Notes under the pieces: generated by a model
Told to the model about the DNA's origin: nothing
Databases searched by the model: none
Seen by the model: only the letters and a program-made list of their open reading frames with translations
NCBI RefSeq assembly: GCF_002864685.1
Contig: NZ_NMQZ01000002.1
Span: 62,001-126,000 of the forward strand
Source: Alloalcanivorax mobilis
GTDB taxonomy: Bacteria; Pseudomonadota; Gammaproteobacteria; Pseudomonadales; Alcanivoracaceae
Direction: 5' to 3'
Length of the DNA: 64,000 bases
Program-made: the position numbers and the translations under genes
Part shown: positions 25,777-34,246 of the stretch, one piece after another
Numbering within the stretch: the stretch's first letter is position 1
Layout: each line of letters opens with the position of its first letter

Positions 25777-26435
25777 TTGCCCCAGGCCCCGATCCGTGCG
25801 CGCTTTCCGCGAGCCATGCCCGCACAACTTCTGGACGCGGCCCGTGCATCTACGCTCGCGCCAGCGACACCCTGGCCGACGAAGCCGGCGTCTCCAGCGG
25901 CACCCTCTACAACGACTTCCGCTCCCGCGAAGCAGTGCTCGAAGCCGTTGGCCTGGAACTCGCCGTCCAACTCTCCGAGCAGATCCTCACCGTCAGCGAA
26001 GCCGTCGAAAGCGGCGCCGAACGCCTCAGCATCGCCGTACGCACCTTCATGAACAAAGCCCGCACCGACCCCGACTGGACCCGCGCCCTGATCACCGTGG
26101 TCCGCTACGCCGAAGGCATGCGCTCCACCCTCGCCACCTACCTCCGCGTCGACCTGCAAGCCGGAAGCCGCCAAGGCGACTTCCACTACGCCCACGAAGA
26201 AATGGCCATGAGCATGGTCATCTCCGCCACCCTGGGCGCCATGAACCTGCTCGTGGAAGACGGTGAAGTGGAACACGCCGACCGGAGCGCTGCGGAAATG
26301 GTGCTGCAGGCGCTGGGGGGAGGCCGCCGGAGAAAGCTAAGCGGATTGCTGGGTTGCCGTTGCCGGGGGAGGCCTGCTAGACGGTCTCCTCCCCAGCGTG
26401 GGTGGCTGGCCTGCGATTTATCTGACTTGGGGAAT
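25777..26435 (+). pseudogene. TetR-family regulator, 5' frameshift/deletion
   Basis: The N-terminal fragment reads 'RARFPRAMPAQLLDAAR' in one frame, then the sequence jumps to another frame for 'DTLADEAGVSSGTLYNDFRS' and an intact-looking ligand-binding domain to 'MVLQALGG'. About ten residues of the first DNA-binding helices are missing at the junction. Downstream the frame runs on without its natural stop into repeat copy 3. High GC and strong C-rich codon bias differ from the neighbours, so it came from another source. It is unlikely to bind DNA now. Confidence 0.6.
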
Positions 26436-26653
26436 TAGTAAGGGCTTACTTAAAAAGTTGCTGGCGCTCGGGCGTTGGCGGCCTTTTTGTTTTTGGGGGG
26501 CAGAGAATTGGCCGAGATGCCAGGAAGAGAATAGTGTGAAGCGTTTGTCAGTGGAGGGCTTTTCTGGTTTTATTTTGTTTCATGAGAGATAAATGAAAAG
26601 ACATCACGCCGGCGCTTTCATTAGGTGCCCATGCTAACGGTCTAATGCTGGTT
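26413..26653 (+). repeat. ~250-bp dispersed repeat, copy 3 (most diverged)
   Basis: Palindrome AGTAAGGGCTTACT (26437-26450) is unchanged from copies 1 and 2; the hairpin plus T-tract, 'GCTTTTCTGGTTTTATTTTG' and 'CACGCCGGCGC.TTCATT' are recognisable; the end reads TCTAATGCTGGTTAT instead of CCTAATGCCTGTTAG. It ends 26 bases before the next gene start. Confidence 0.65.
26456..26490 (+). terminator. Terminator inside repeat copy 3
   Basis: Imperfect stem GTTGCTGGCGC / GCGTTGGCGGC followed by CTTTTTGTTTTT, at the same place as the terminators in the other two copies. Confidence 0.55.
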
Positions 26654-26679
26654 ATACTTAGAAAAATTGGAGTAAAAAA

Positions 26680-27366
26680 ATGGATGAAGTGCCAGGCGGG
26701 CTAATGACGATCCCAGCAGGGACGCTTTTGGATAAATTTGGTTCCGGTACTCATGCTCCTGGGTCAGGGAGTGCGGCGGCACTGATGGGTATCTTGTCGG
26801 CGAAGCTTATTATTACTGTTGGTAAATTGTCTCTGAAGAAGGATGGGTATAAAGCTGACCACAGCAAAATTAAATATATAAATGACAGAATTGAGAAAGA
26901 TATAGAGCCAGAGCTAAAAAGGCTTTTTGATGAAGATGCTAGAATTTTTGATGAGGTTATTAGTTTCCGTGTTGCGCGAGATAAAGCTACCGACAAGAAC
27001 GAAAAGAGGCGTCTGGGGGAACAAGCCAACAATAAGCTGCGTGTCGCCACAGATATCCCGATTCGAATTTGTGAGCTTTCGTTACGGTTAATAGATCATG
27101 GGACGGCCATGTTTGACATGGGCTTTAAGGCTGCTCGAGGAGACAGTGGTGCTGCAGTAAGTTCTGCTGTAGCCGGCGCGATGTCCGCAATCTTTGTAGT
27201 CAGCCTGAACTTGCGCTCCTTTAAACAGAGTGATTGGGCTCAATCTAAAAGAAAGCGCGTAGCTGAGTTGGAGAGAGAGCTGGAGATAAAACAGTTGGAT
27301 GCATTCGGTCGAGTCAGCCAGCTTAAAGAAGAGGATGTCGAGGCTATGTCCTTGGACTTGGATTGA
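26680..27366 (+). CDS. Cyclodeaminase/cyclohydrolase (FTCD-fold) family protein
   Basis: A 228-residue all-helical protein with the formiminotransferase-cyclodeaminase signature near the N-terminus, 'SGTHAPGSGSAAALMGILSA', and 'SGAAVSSAVAGAMSAIFVVS' at ~150-170. The family includes folate cyclodeaminase and methenyl-THF cyclohydrolase, but no histidine-utilisation or folate genes are nearby. Instead a GHKL ATPase-nuclease and AbiH follow on the same strand. GGAG lies 8 bases before the ATG. A terminator follows, so it may be a separate transcript. A nucleotide- or cofactor-sensing role in defence is a guess. Confidence 0.75.
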   Translation: MDEVPGGLMTIPAGTLLDKFGSGTHAPGSGSAAALMGILSAKLIITVGKLSLKKDGYKADHSKIKYINDRIEKDIEPELKRLFDEDARIFDEVISFRVARDKATDKNEKRRLGEQANNKLRVATDIPIRICELSLRLIDHGTAMFDMGFKAARGDSGAAVSSAVAGAMSAIFVVSLNLRSFKQSDWAQSKRKRVAELERELEIKQLDAFGRVSQLKEEDVEAMSLDLD

Positions 27367-27377
27367 GTATAAGCATC

Positions 27378-27399
27378 GGCTGCAAAGCAGCCTATTTTT
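27378..27399 (+). terminator. Rho-independent terminator after cyclodeaminase-like gene
   Basis: GGCTGC AAA GCAGCC followed by TATTTTT, 12 bases after the stop codon. Confidence 0.75.
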
Positions 27400-27498
27400 C
27401 ACAGCATTACAGTTCTAAATCGGTACGTGACCCAGAGTTTAACTTGACATGTAAATCAATTGGCCTGGTGAAAATTTAGTCTGTAAAAAAGGGGAATT

Positions 27499-29436
27499 AT
27501 GGAATACTCGGTCACCTATGAGGATGGGTTTCTAACCAGAGAGATTGGTGCCATTGCCACAAAGGCGGATGTAGCCATCACAGAACTCATTGCGAATGGC
27601 CATGATGCGGGCGCGTCAGAAGTCAGGATTATTTTTCCCGAAGAAAGAGGAAGCCTAATTACGGTCGAGGACAATGGAGTTGGACTTACCGAATCACAAT
27701 TCGAGAAAAGATGGTTGAAGCTTCGCTATGACCGAAAAAAGCATCAAGGCCCATTGGTGGAGATACCAGAAGATAATAATCTGAGAAAGACAAGGCTTGC
27801 CTTCGGGAGAAACGGCGTCGGACGTCATGCAGGTCTCTGTTTTGATGATGAGTACACCGTCGAGACTTGGCGAAACGAAGAGTGCAATATATACGAGCTA
27901 AAGCTTTCATCCGGCCGGCAGCCGATTGAGGTTGGAAGGCACCGAAAGGAGCTTAAGTCAGGTCATGGAACAAAGATAAAGGTCGTTGCTAATAAAAACT
28001 TGATTCCAGTTGAAGAACTGACCGAAACGATATCTGCAAGATTTCTGTTCAATCCAGAATTTAAAGTATATGTAAACGGGAAACTTATAACGCTATCCGA
28101 GCACCCCGGTATTGTCAAAAGAACAGAGATCAATCCCGTCGGCAGCATAAATATAAAATTGACTCTGGTTGATTCATCAACCGCGTCCCGAACCGCTAGG
28201 CAGCACGGGGTGGCTTTTTGGTTGGGAGGTCGTTTATTGGGCGATCCTTCTTGGTCCATAAATGGACAGCAAGTATTCGACGGTCGCAGGTCTTTTGCCA
28301 AGCGATACACCGTGATTGCGGAGTCTGAGGATCTTTTTGACTTCATTGAGGCTGACTGGTCTGGCTTTAAATCCGATTTTTCTGCTCTAAATCTAATAGC
28401 AGAAGAGATTTCTGATTTTGTGAAATCTTGCTACTTAGAACTTTCTAAAAGCGAAATAGAAACAACTAAACGTCAGGTTCTTGATTCGCACAAAAGTGAG
28501 CTAAAAGAATTGCCAAGACTGGCTCGAAGAGAGTTGCTAAGTTTTGTTGACGATATGTTATCCGGAAGTCCTGACATAAAGATTGAGCTTCTTGAGCTTG
28601 CATTTAAGGCGGCACTCAATCTTGAGAAATCTAGAGCTGGAATATCGCTATTATATAAGCTGACGAATATATCACCAAACGACTCCGAGTCGCTGAACTC
28701 GTTCTTGGAAGAATGGAGCGTGTCTGACGCAATGTGCGTTCTCGCCGAGATAGATTCTAGAATCAAAGTAATAGAGGCTATAGATAGACTGAGCGGTGAT
28801 CACAGTGTGGACGAGCTTCATACCTTACACCCCTTGATCGAAAAGGCTCGATGGGTATTCGGTCCTGAATTCGATACGCCAGAGTATGCAAGCAACAGAG
28901 GTCTAATCAAGACAATGGTTGCTGTTTTTGGAGGAAGATATAAGAAACAGGATTTTAAAAATTCTGCAAAAAGACCAGATATTGTGGTTGGTGAGAACTC
29001 ATCTATTAGCTCATTAGGTTTAGAAGAGTTTTCGGGTGAGATAAGAAAAACAAAAAGAGTTTTGTTGATTGAGCTTAAGAAAGGTGGTTTCGAGATTGGC
29101 CGTGGAGAAATGGATCAGGCTAAATACTATGTTGAGGACATTTGGCATGCCGGTGTTGGCTCCTCTCAACCATACATAAAAGCCTTTGTGGTCGGCGAAA
29201 GTATTGATCATCTTACAGGAAAATACCAAACAGTAGGAAAGTCAAGGGATGAGCAGTTTGGAGAAGTTCATGCTGTAACATATTCGGAATTGGTTCGAAG
29301 CGCCGAGGCTCGATTGTTTTCGCTAAAAGAGAGAATCGAGAGTCGATATGATGGTTTGGAGGATGGTCCGCTCCTGGATGAGCTATTGGGGAATCCCGTG
29401 CAAACAGATTTAGATTATGCAGCCGGCCACGATTAA
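27499..29436 (+). CDS. GHKL ATPase fused to PD-(D/E)XK nuclease-like domain
   Basis: A 645-residue protein. The N-terminal ATPase has the Bergerat-fold boxes: Glu29...Asn33 in 'ITELIANGHDAGAS', 'EDNGVG' at 57-62, 'GRNGVGRHAG' and 'SGHGTKIKV', as in Hsp90/MutL/MORC-like ATPases. A helical middle follows. The C-terminal ~170 residues hold 'RPDIVV' (~493) and 'VLLIELKKGGFEIGRGEMDQ' (~522), a PD...(E)xK nuclease core. It resembles restriction or phage-defence ATPase-nucleases; role inferred. GGGGAA lies before the ATG. Gene intact, low GC. Confidence 0.75.
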   Translation: MEYSVTYEDGFLTREIGAIATKADVAITELIANGHDAGASEVRIIFPEERGSLITVEDNGVGLTESQFEKRWLKLRYDRKKHQGPLVEIPEDNNLRKTRLAFGRNGVGRHAGLCFDDEYTVETWRNEECNIYELKLSSGRQPIEVGRHRKELKSGHGTKIKVVANKNLIPVEELTETISARFLFNPEFKVYVNGKLITLSEHPGIVKRTEINPVGSINIKLTLVDSSTASRTARQHGVAFWLGGRLLGDPSWSINGQQVFDGRRSFAKRYTVIAESEDLFDFIEADWSGFKSDFSALNLIAEEISDFVKSCYLELSKSEIETTKRQVLDSHKSELKELPRLARRELLSFVDDMLSGSPDIKIELLELAFKAALNLEKSRAGISLLYKLTNISPNDSESLNSFLEEWSVSDAMCVLAEIDSRIKVIEAIDRLSGDHSVDELHTLHPLIEKARWVFGPEFDTPEYASNRGLIKTMVAVFGGRYKKQDFKNSAKRPDIVVGENSSISSLGLEEFSGEIRKTKRVLLIELKKGGFEIGRGEMDQAKYYVEDIWHAGVGSSQPYIKAFVVGESIDHLTGKYQTVGKSRDEQFGEVHAVTYSELVRSAEARLFSLKERIESRYDGLEDGPLLDELLGNPVQTDLDYAAGHD

Positions 29437-29518
29437 GGTGATTTTTAACAAATGAAAGCACTCGGGCGCAGAAAGCCGCGCTGATGTTTGAGGCGATAGG
29501 TTGCAAGGAGATCGAAGA

Positions 29519-30430
29519 TTGTCAGCCAAAGCGCTTTATATAATAGGTAATGGATTTGACCTGCACCATTGCCTGTCGACCAGCTTCTCTAACTTCAAGG
29601 ATTTTTTGGCTCGTCGTAACCCCGACCTTCAATCTACGATTGAAGAGTATCTTTGCGCTCTCAGCGGAAACTGGGCAAATCTTGAGGAAGCCTTGGCTTA
29701 CTTCGACATTGATCGAGTCCTAGATTATGCTTCGAATTTCTTAGTATCTTATGGCGCGGATGATTGGAGCGATTCATACCATCATGACTATCAATGTGAA
29801 ATAAATGAGATCGTGCAAGCTGTATCTAGCCGGCTGAAGGAAGAGTTTTGTTCTTGGGTGGAGACAGTTCAAATTCCCGATGAAGCAGCAAAAAGAATTC
29901 TCAAGGTAGAGCCGAACGCATTGTTTCTTAATTTCAACTACACAAATACCATTCAAGAGCTTTATTCGAGGGCGCAGCCTCAAGTGCTCCACATTCACGG
30001 CTCAGTCGAAGATGGGGACGAGGGGATTATTCTTGGTCATGGTTGGAGCGCTGCTGAGCGACCGAAATTAAACGAATGGAATGAGTTCGATGATATAGAC
30101 ACACGAGTCATGGAAGGCTACGAGCTTATAGAGAGCTATTCTGAGGATACATTCAAACCAACCGAAGAAATCATAAAGAGAAATCAAGATTTCTTCGCTA
30201 GTCTCCTGAGTGTATCTGACGTTTATGTTTGGGGGCATTCGTTATCAAGCGTTGACCTTCCATATCTCGCTGAGGTTGCAGCTATCACTAACGCAAACCG
30301 CCCAGTTTGGCATATTAGTCACTATAACTCCTCCTCCAGTGCCGAAGATAACGCAGCCGCGATGCCACCCATTGGGGTAGAGGATTTTCGAGTGCGTCAC
30401 CACCAGCTCGCGGAGTATGTCCTTATCTAA
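29519..30430 (+). CDS. AbiH-family abortive infection protein
   Basis: A 303-residue AbiH-like protein: N-terminal 'ALYIIGNGFDLHHCLSTSF', central 'FLNFNYTNTIQELY', 'VLHIHGSVED' and C-terminal 'VYVWGHSLSSVDLPYL'. AbiH proteins block phage growth in lactococci and occur widely as a single gene; the biochemical activity is not settled. The TTG at 29519 is preferred since AAGGAG lies 8 bases before it; TTG 29501 would also be open. An attC-like site starts 4 bases after the stop. Confidence 0.85.
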   Translation: MSAKALYIIGNGFDLHHCLSTSFSNFKDFLARRNPDLQSTIEEYLCALSGNWANLEEALAYFDIDRVLDYASNFLVSYGADDWSDSYHHDYQCEINEIVQAVSSRLKEEFCSWVETVQIPDEAAKRILKVEPNALFLNFNYTNTIQELYSRAQPQVLHIHGSVEDGDEGIILGHGWSAAERPKLNEWNEFDDIDTRVMEGYELIESYSEDTFKPTEEIIKRNQDFFASLLSVSDVYVWGHSLSSVDLPYLAEVAAITNANRPVWHISHYNSSSSAEDNAAAMPPIGVEDFRVRHHQLAEYVLI

Positions 30431-30433
30431 GCA

Positions 30434-30536
30434 ACCTAACAAGTAGTTGCAGTATGTTACGGTCCTGTGGGCCTCTACCAGACAAGTTTTGCGGCGCGTT
30501 GCCTTTCCAAACAGTTACTGAACACCGGGGTTAAGC
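30434..30536 (+). other. attC-like recombination site (103 bp)
   Basis: Left core ACCTAAC (fits RYYYAAC) and right core GTTAAGC (fits GTTRRRY) pair with each other. The inner boxes GTTGCAGTA and (reverse complement of the other side) GTTCAGTA pair except for one extra G, the kind of extrahelical base used by integron integrases to choose the strand. This is the best attC candidate in the window. The ~250 bases after it, to 30789, hold no recognised gene. Confidence 0.7.
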
Positions 30537-30789
30537 AAAAATCGCTGCAGAAGATGGAATGCCTAAAGATAACAGGTACCGTCATTTTTGTTGTCGCTGA
30601 TTGGTCAACCGTTTCTAGGCGCGGTGGACTGTCACGTTAATACCATCACTACACACCGTGCTCCTTGTTGGTGCGGCGGGTTCTGCAACGGTTTCCTTAT
30701 CCTTGGACTGGCCAAGCACGAACACGACATAGAGCGTTCTGCTCTCCAATTGCGCCCCGGTGGCGGGTCACTGATTGTTCATATCTTGG

Positions 30790-32478
30790 TCATTCATCTG
30801 GCCTCCCAAACCACAGATGGGGTGGTATGGGTAACCGGTGGTGCCTACATGCGGTTAAGAACAACGGAAAAAATCCAAATTGGAAAGCTTCAAATTTCAA
30901 TATTTCCGAATGTTCTTTAGCAATACTCTCGACCTCGACTGATAACGAGGCCCTCTCTCCGCTCATGCTTAGTGCTGGCACTGGTACCGCGATACCTATG
31001 CTTTCTCCTTGGCGCCAAATCACGCTGTCCGTCTCTTCATGGGGTACCCATACCTGCTGAGTCATGTGATCTAACTCTTGGTCGACGGTTTCCTGGAAAT
31101 TTTTTAAGTCAGCAGTTGCTTTAAGGCGTTCGAGTCCGACAAGGATAAGCGGAACTAGAATGCTCCCCGTTGTCGAGCGTTGGAAGTACGCATCACTTTG
31201 GTCTGCGGGATGACACGCCAAACGCCGATAGTCCTGCATGCAGGTGACCCAATTCGATCGACGAGCATACCGGTAGGCCATCCTAAAGGCGATCTCTCTG
31301 AAATAGCCTTCAAGGCCGCTCATTCGGCCAGAGACTTCAGCCAAAAGCATGATCATCCCAATCTCGATCTGATGATCGTCCCGGATGGGGGCGACCAGGG
31401 TGGGATTGTTGTTAATCATCAAGATGGCTAGGTCGAGAGCTTCGTCCCGCTTCATTAGATGGGCCTGCATTTGTTCATTGTCCGAGCGGCATGCTATAGC
31501 ATGATGCCAGAGACCGAGTAGAGCCATGCGGCCTAGAGTTTCAAATAGCGAAAGGTTGATATCCAGAGCAGAGCGAGAACGCACAGAGGCAGAAAGGGCG
31601 TGTTGACGGGATGCATGACGGCCGATTTTCTCAATGAGTAGACTTTGCCCCATGCTCAGGTATAGAGACAGTACGTGATCGAGTATTTCAATACGCTCGT
31701 CGCGCCTTGTCTTCGATTTTTCCGGACACCTGCGATAGGCATCCCAAGCGTGTAATAGTGCCAGTTCACAAGCTCGGTATGGCGCATCTAGGTTTTTGGC
31801 ATCGACGCCGTTACCTACGAGGATCCATAGGCAGATTAGCATCTGTCGCAGACGTGTTGTACCAGGCTTTCCAGGGGCTAGATCATTCGTAAGAGCATTA
31901 AGGAGAGCACGAAAGTTGATGTAGGCTTCGTCAGGCTCGCTGACGAGGGCAATTGCCTTTTGAAAATATGATCGATGGTCCGGGTCAAGCAATTCTTGTT
32001 TAAGAATGCCTGAGAGAATCAGGTTTGCGAGCCTGTCTCCATTCCACTCCCGAAAACTTAATGCGTCTTTAGTATTGGTCTGGACAAAGCCGCTCCAGGT
32101 CGAGCGAATGCCTTCCTGGATCTCTCCGCCCATGCAGAGGCAGACTGCAACCGGGAGATCTTGATATTGTGCTGGCACTCTATTTGGAAGGTAGTCATCT
32201 ATGACTTCGATTAGTGAAGGACGAACTCCTTGCAAGGTCCCATCCCAGTCCTGACGGCCAATATCACCGGATTTAATGACGAATAGCATGAGTGATCTCT
32301 CCCTGCCGTTGTCTGGATCCGGCCCTACAGCCGCGACATCAACGCCGGCTTGGCGCCCTCCTATTCGGGGATGGTGGATTAATTCATAACCAAGCTCGCT
32401 AAGAAGTTGCGGTAGCAAGACGTCAAGTCCTCCGCGTTCCTTCATGTCCTGAAGGTGCTGTCTTACCAATAGCTTCAT
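30790..32478 (-). CDS. Unrecognised protein with restriction-nuclease-like N-terminus (gene B of two-gene operon)
   Basis: A 562-residue protein. Residues ~18-80 resemble a PD-(D/E)XK core: 'LLPQLLSELGYELIHHPRIG', 'GRQAGVDVAAVG' (Asp47) and 'LMLFVIKSGDIGRQDWDG' (Lys69). After this the protein is helical with no motif I can name. The stop/start junction TAATG shares one base with the upstream gene, so the two are translationally coupled. GC ~50%, unlike the chromosome. The acidic partner of the lysine is not obvious, so nuclease activity is uncertain. Likely a defence or conflict component, by location. Confidence 0.55.
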   Translation of the reverse strand: MKLLVRQHLQDMKERGGLDVLLPQLLSELGYELIHHPRIGGRQAGVDVAAVGPDPDNGRERSLMLFVIKSGDIGRQDWDGTLQGVRPSLIEVIDDYLPNRVPAQYQDLPVAVCLCMGGEIQEGIRSTWSGFVQTNTKDALSFREWNGDRLANLILSGILKQELLDPDHRSYFQKAIALVSEPDEAYINFRALLNALTNDLAPGKPGTTRLRQMLICLWILVGNGVDAKNLDAPYRACELALLHAWDAYRRCPEKSKTRRDERIEILDHVLSLYLSMGQSLLIEKIGRHASRQHALSASVRSRSALDINLSLFETLGRMALLGLWHHAIACRSDNEQMQAHLMKRDEALDLAILMINNNPTLVAPIRDDHQIEIGMIMLLAEVSGRMSGLEGYFREIAFRMAYRYARRSNWVTCMQDYRRLACHPADQSDAYFQRSTTGSILVPLILVGLERLKATADLKNFQETVDQELDHMTQQVWVPHEETDSVIWRQGESIGIAVPVPALSMSGERASLSVEVESIAKEHSEILKFEAFQFGFFPLFLTACRHHRLPIPPHLWFGRPDE

Positions 32479-34172
32479 TAGTTATCTCTTTGCTCGAACC
32501 GAAATATTTCTAACATATAGTCAGTGCCGGTAGGGTCAAAAAAAATTCCTTTGGGAAGTTCGCTTTCCACGGACATTGCCCCCATTTTTAAAGTCTGGGG
32601 GCGGCGGATTCCTTCGTGATCCATGATGCTGTAGCTGGATCGGTCTCCATAGAGTAGCGTTTGCGTAGTTAAGAGACTGGCAAATAGTGACTTTTCCCTC
32701 GCTGATTCGTGTATTTTTTCGGACTCCTCCGCCTCTTGGAAGCGGACAAGTGCGCGTTGTGAAGATGATGGCTCAAGCTCGACTACGTCCCTCGCCTCCT
32801 CAAAGCCCTCCCATATAACTTCAGCCCGCTCTAGCGCTTCACGAATAAACTTGTTCCCACGCCCTCTCTTCTGAATTAATGACTCTAGCCATTTCCTCAA
32901 AGCTCCTCCGTAGTTTAGTAAAAGCGGGTCGAAGAGTAGATCCGCGGCTGCCGGCGAGGCCGCGCCGCCTTTACGTAGCAACGCAATAATCCATGATGCT
33001 GCCGTCATCGGGGCTATAAACAAGTAACCAATGGCCTTTCGGCAAACGAAAATCTGATCTTTGGCACTGTCTGGAAGCACGTCAGGCGGGACATTAAGGT
33101 TTGGTTCGGTGCTGTTAACCTCGGAGAAGCAGTGGGCGAGAGCTGTACACATTTGGTGGTCGCCTTCCAGCAGCCACTTAGTTGCCAAGCGTGCGCGCTC
33201 GCCAGCCAATTCACTAGTGTCGTCGGAAAAAAATTGGCGCAGAGACTTGCTGCCGACTTGACCCTGTGTTTTCGAAATGAGAGTGGCAACTGTTTGCCCG
33301 ATCTCGGCTGGATATTCCGGCCACAGTTCGCTTAATGCTGTTTCGGCTTGCTGAACCGTGGCGGCCTTTTCTGGATTAATTGATAGGAGTCCCCTCAAGC
33401 AGCTTGCCACCTCCCTGTCGCTCATTTTTTTTCCGTGCCAGTATAGAGCCGTAGCCATCATATGGACTGCGGTGGGATCGGTTGATCCTGAGAGTTGGTC
33501 TAGCGCGGCCGCAATCTCTGATCGGTCGATTGTGGGGTGTTTTTCCGCGATGTCGAGTGCGGCCTTGATCAAGCTGGCGGCTTCCTCATGCGGAAATGAC
33601 TCTATGGCTTCGAGGATCGTGCTAAGTGAGCTTAATGCTTCGCTTTCATCTAAGGTCATGCGGGATAGAGCGAGTACTCCCGCTGCCCGCTCATCTCCTT
33701 CGTTTTTGGCCGATCGCTGCGCCTCCTCGGGATCCCCGGTAGCCTGTAGAGCAAAAACGAGGTGACGAAGTGCAAGTGGATCTCCGGCGCGTGCCGACAC
33801 GATCACTTCGCTTGCGCGGCGGTCATCTTTTGCACACCACTTGAGAAACGCTGCATTCGGCTGGTTCGCAGCGAGATCCTCTCCTCCCTGTTCCACCAGT
33901 GTCGAGACCAAAGCCATGATTTCCGGTGGGGCTCTCACTAAATGCGGGCTAACTTGGCAAAGTACAATTTGGATATTGAAGAAATTGGACCCGTGTAGTT
34001 TACCTAATGCGTCAATATCTGCGTCTGAAAGCAAATCGTTTCGGGAGGAGGCTCCGCGTGCTATAGCTTCTATTAAATTTTCATTATTGCGATCTGATGG
34101 AGCTAGTACTTGTGCCCCCGCTATGAGGCCTTGGTCTCGTACAATTTTCTCAATCTCATCGTCTGTTATCAT
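32478..34172 (-). CDS. Unrecognised helical-repeat-like protein (gene A of two-gene operon)
   Basis: A 564-residue, Ala/Leu/Glu-rich, almost entirely helical protein. Segments of ~35-40 residues ('DPLALRHLVFALQATGDPEE', 'DRSEIAAALDQLSGSTDPTA', 'AVHMMATALYWHGKKMSDRE') suggest TPR- or HEAT-like repeats. One hydrophobic patch near 'GYLFIAPMTAASWIIALLRK' could touch membrane. No signal peptide, no nucleotide-binding motif. It is the first gene of the minus-strand pair with 30790-32478. I do not recognise either gene; the repeat protein could be a sensor or scaffold for the nuclease-like partner. Confidence 0.5.
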   Translation of the reverse strand: MITDDEIEKIVRDQGLIAGAQVLAPSDRNNENLIEAIARGASSRNDLLSDADIDALGKLHGSNFFNIQIVLCQVSPHLVRAPPEIMALVSTLVEQGGEDLAANQPNAAFLKWCAKDDRRASEVIVSARAGDPLALRHLVFALQATGDPEEAQRSAKNEGDERAAGVLALSRMTLDESEALSSLSTILEAIESFPHEEAASLIKAALDIAEKHPTIDRSEIAAALDQLSGSTDPTAVHMMATALYWHGKKMSDREVASCLRGLLSINPEKAATVQQAETALSELWPEYPAEIGQTVATLISKTQGQVGSKSLRQFFSDDTSELAGERARLATKWLLEGDHQMCTALAHCFSEVNSTEPNLNVPPDVLPDSAKDQIFVCRKAIGYLFIAPMTAASWIIALLRKGGAASPAAADLLFDPLLLNYGGALRKWLESLIQKRGRGNKFIREALERAEVIWEGFEEARDVVELEPSSSQRALVRFQEAEESEKIHESAREKSLFASLLTTQTLLYGDRSSYSIMDHEGIRRPQTLKMGAMSVESELPKGIFFDPTGTDYMLEIFRFEQRDN

Positions 34173-34246
34173 GCCCGGGTCCCTAACGCTATCGAGCTTA
34201 GCTCTTCAGCTAACACTCCTTCCAGCCAATGCCGTCCCTTCGCCTG

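Noticed and set aside
27437-27475. TTGACA near 27450 as a -35 promoter box for the GHKL gene
   Set aside because: No acceptable -10 box at 16-18 bases; reporting a promoter would be speculation.
29440-29505. attC-like site between the GHKL gene and abiH (TTTTAACAAATG...)
   Set aside because: Left core deviates and no right core is found; probably plain spacer.
30588-31060. Plus-strand frames of 110 and 131 residues after the 30434 attC-like site
   Set aside because: They mostly overlap the minus-strand operon gene in antisense and show no family match.
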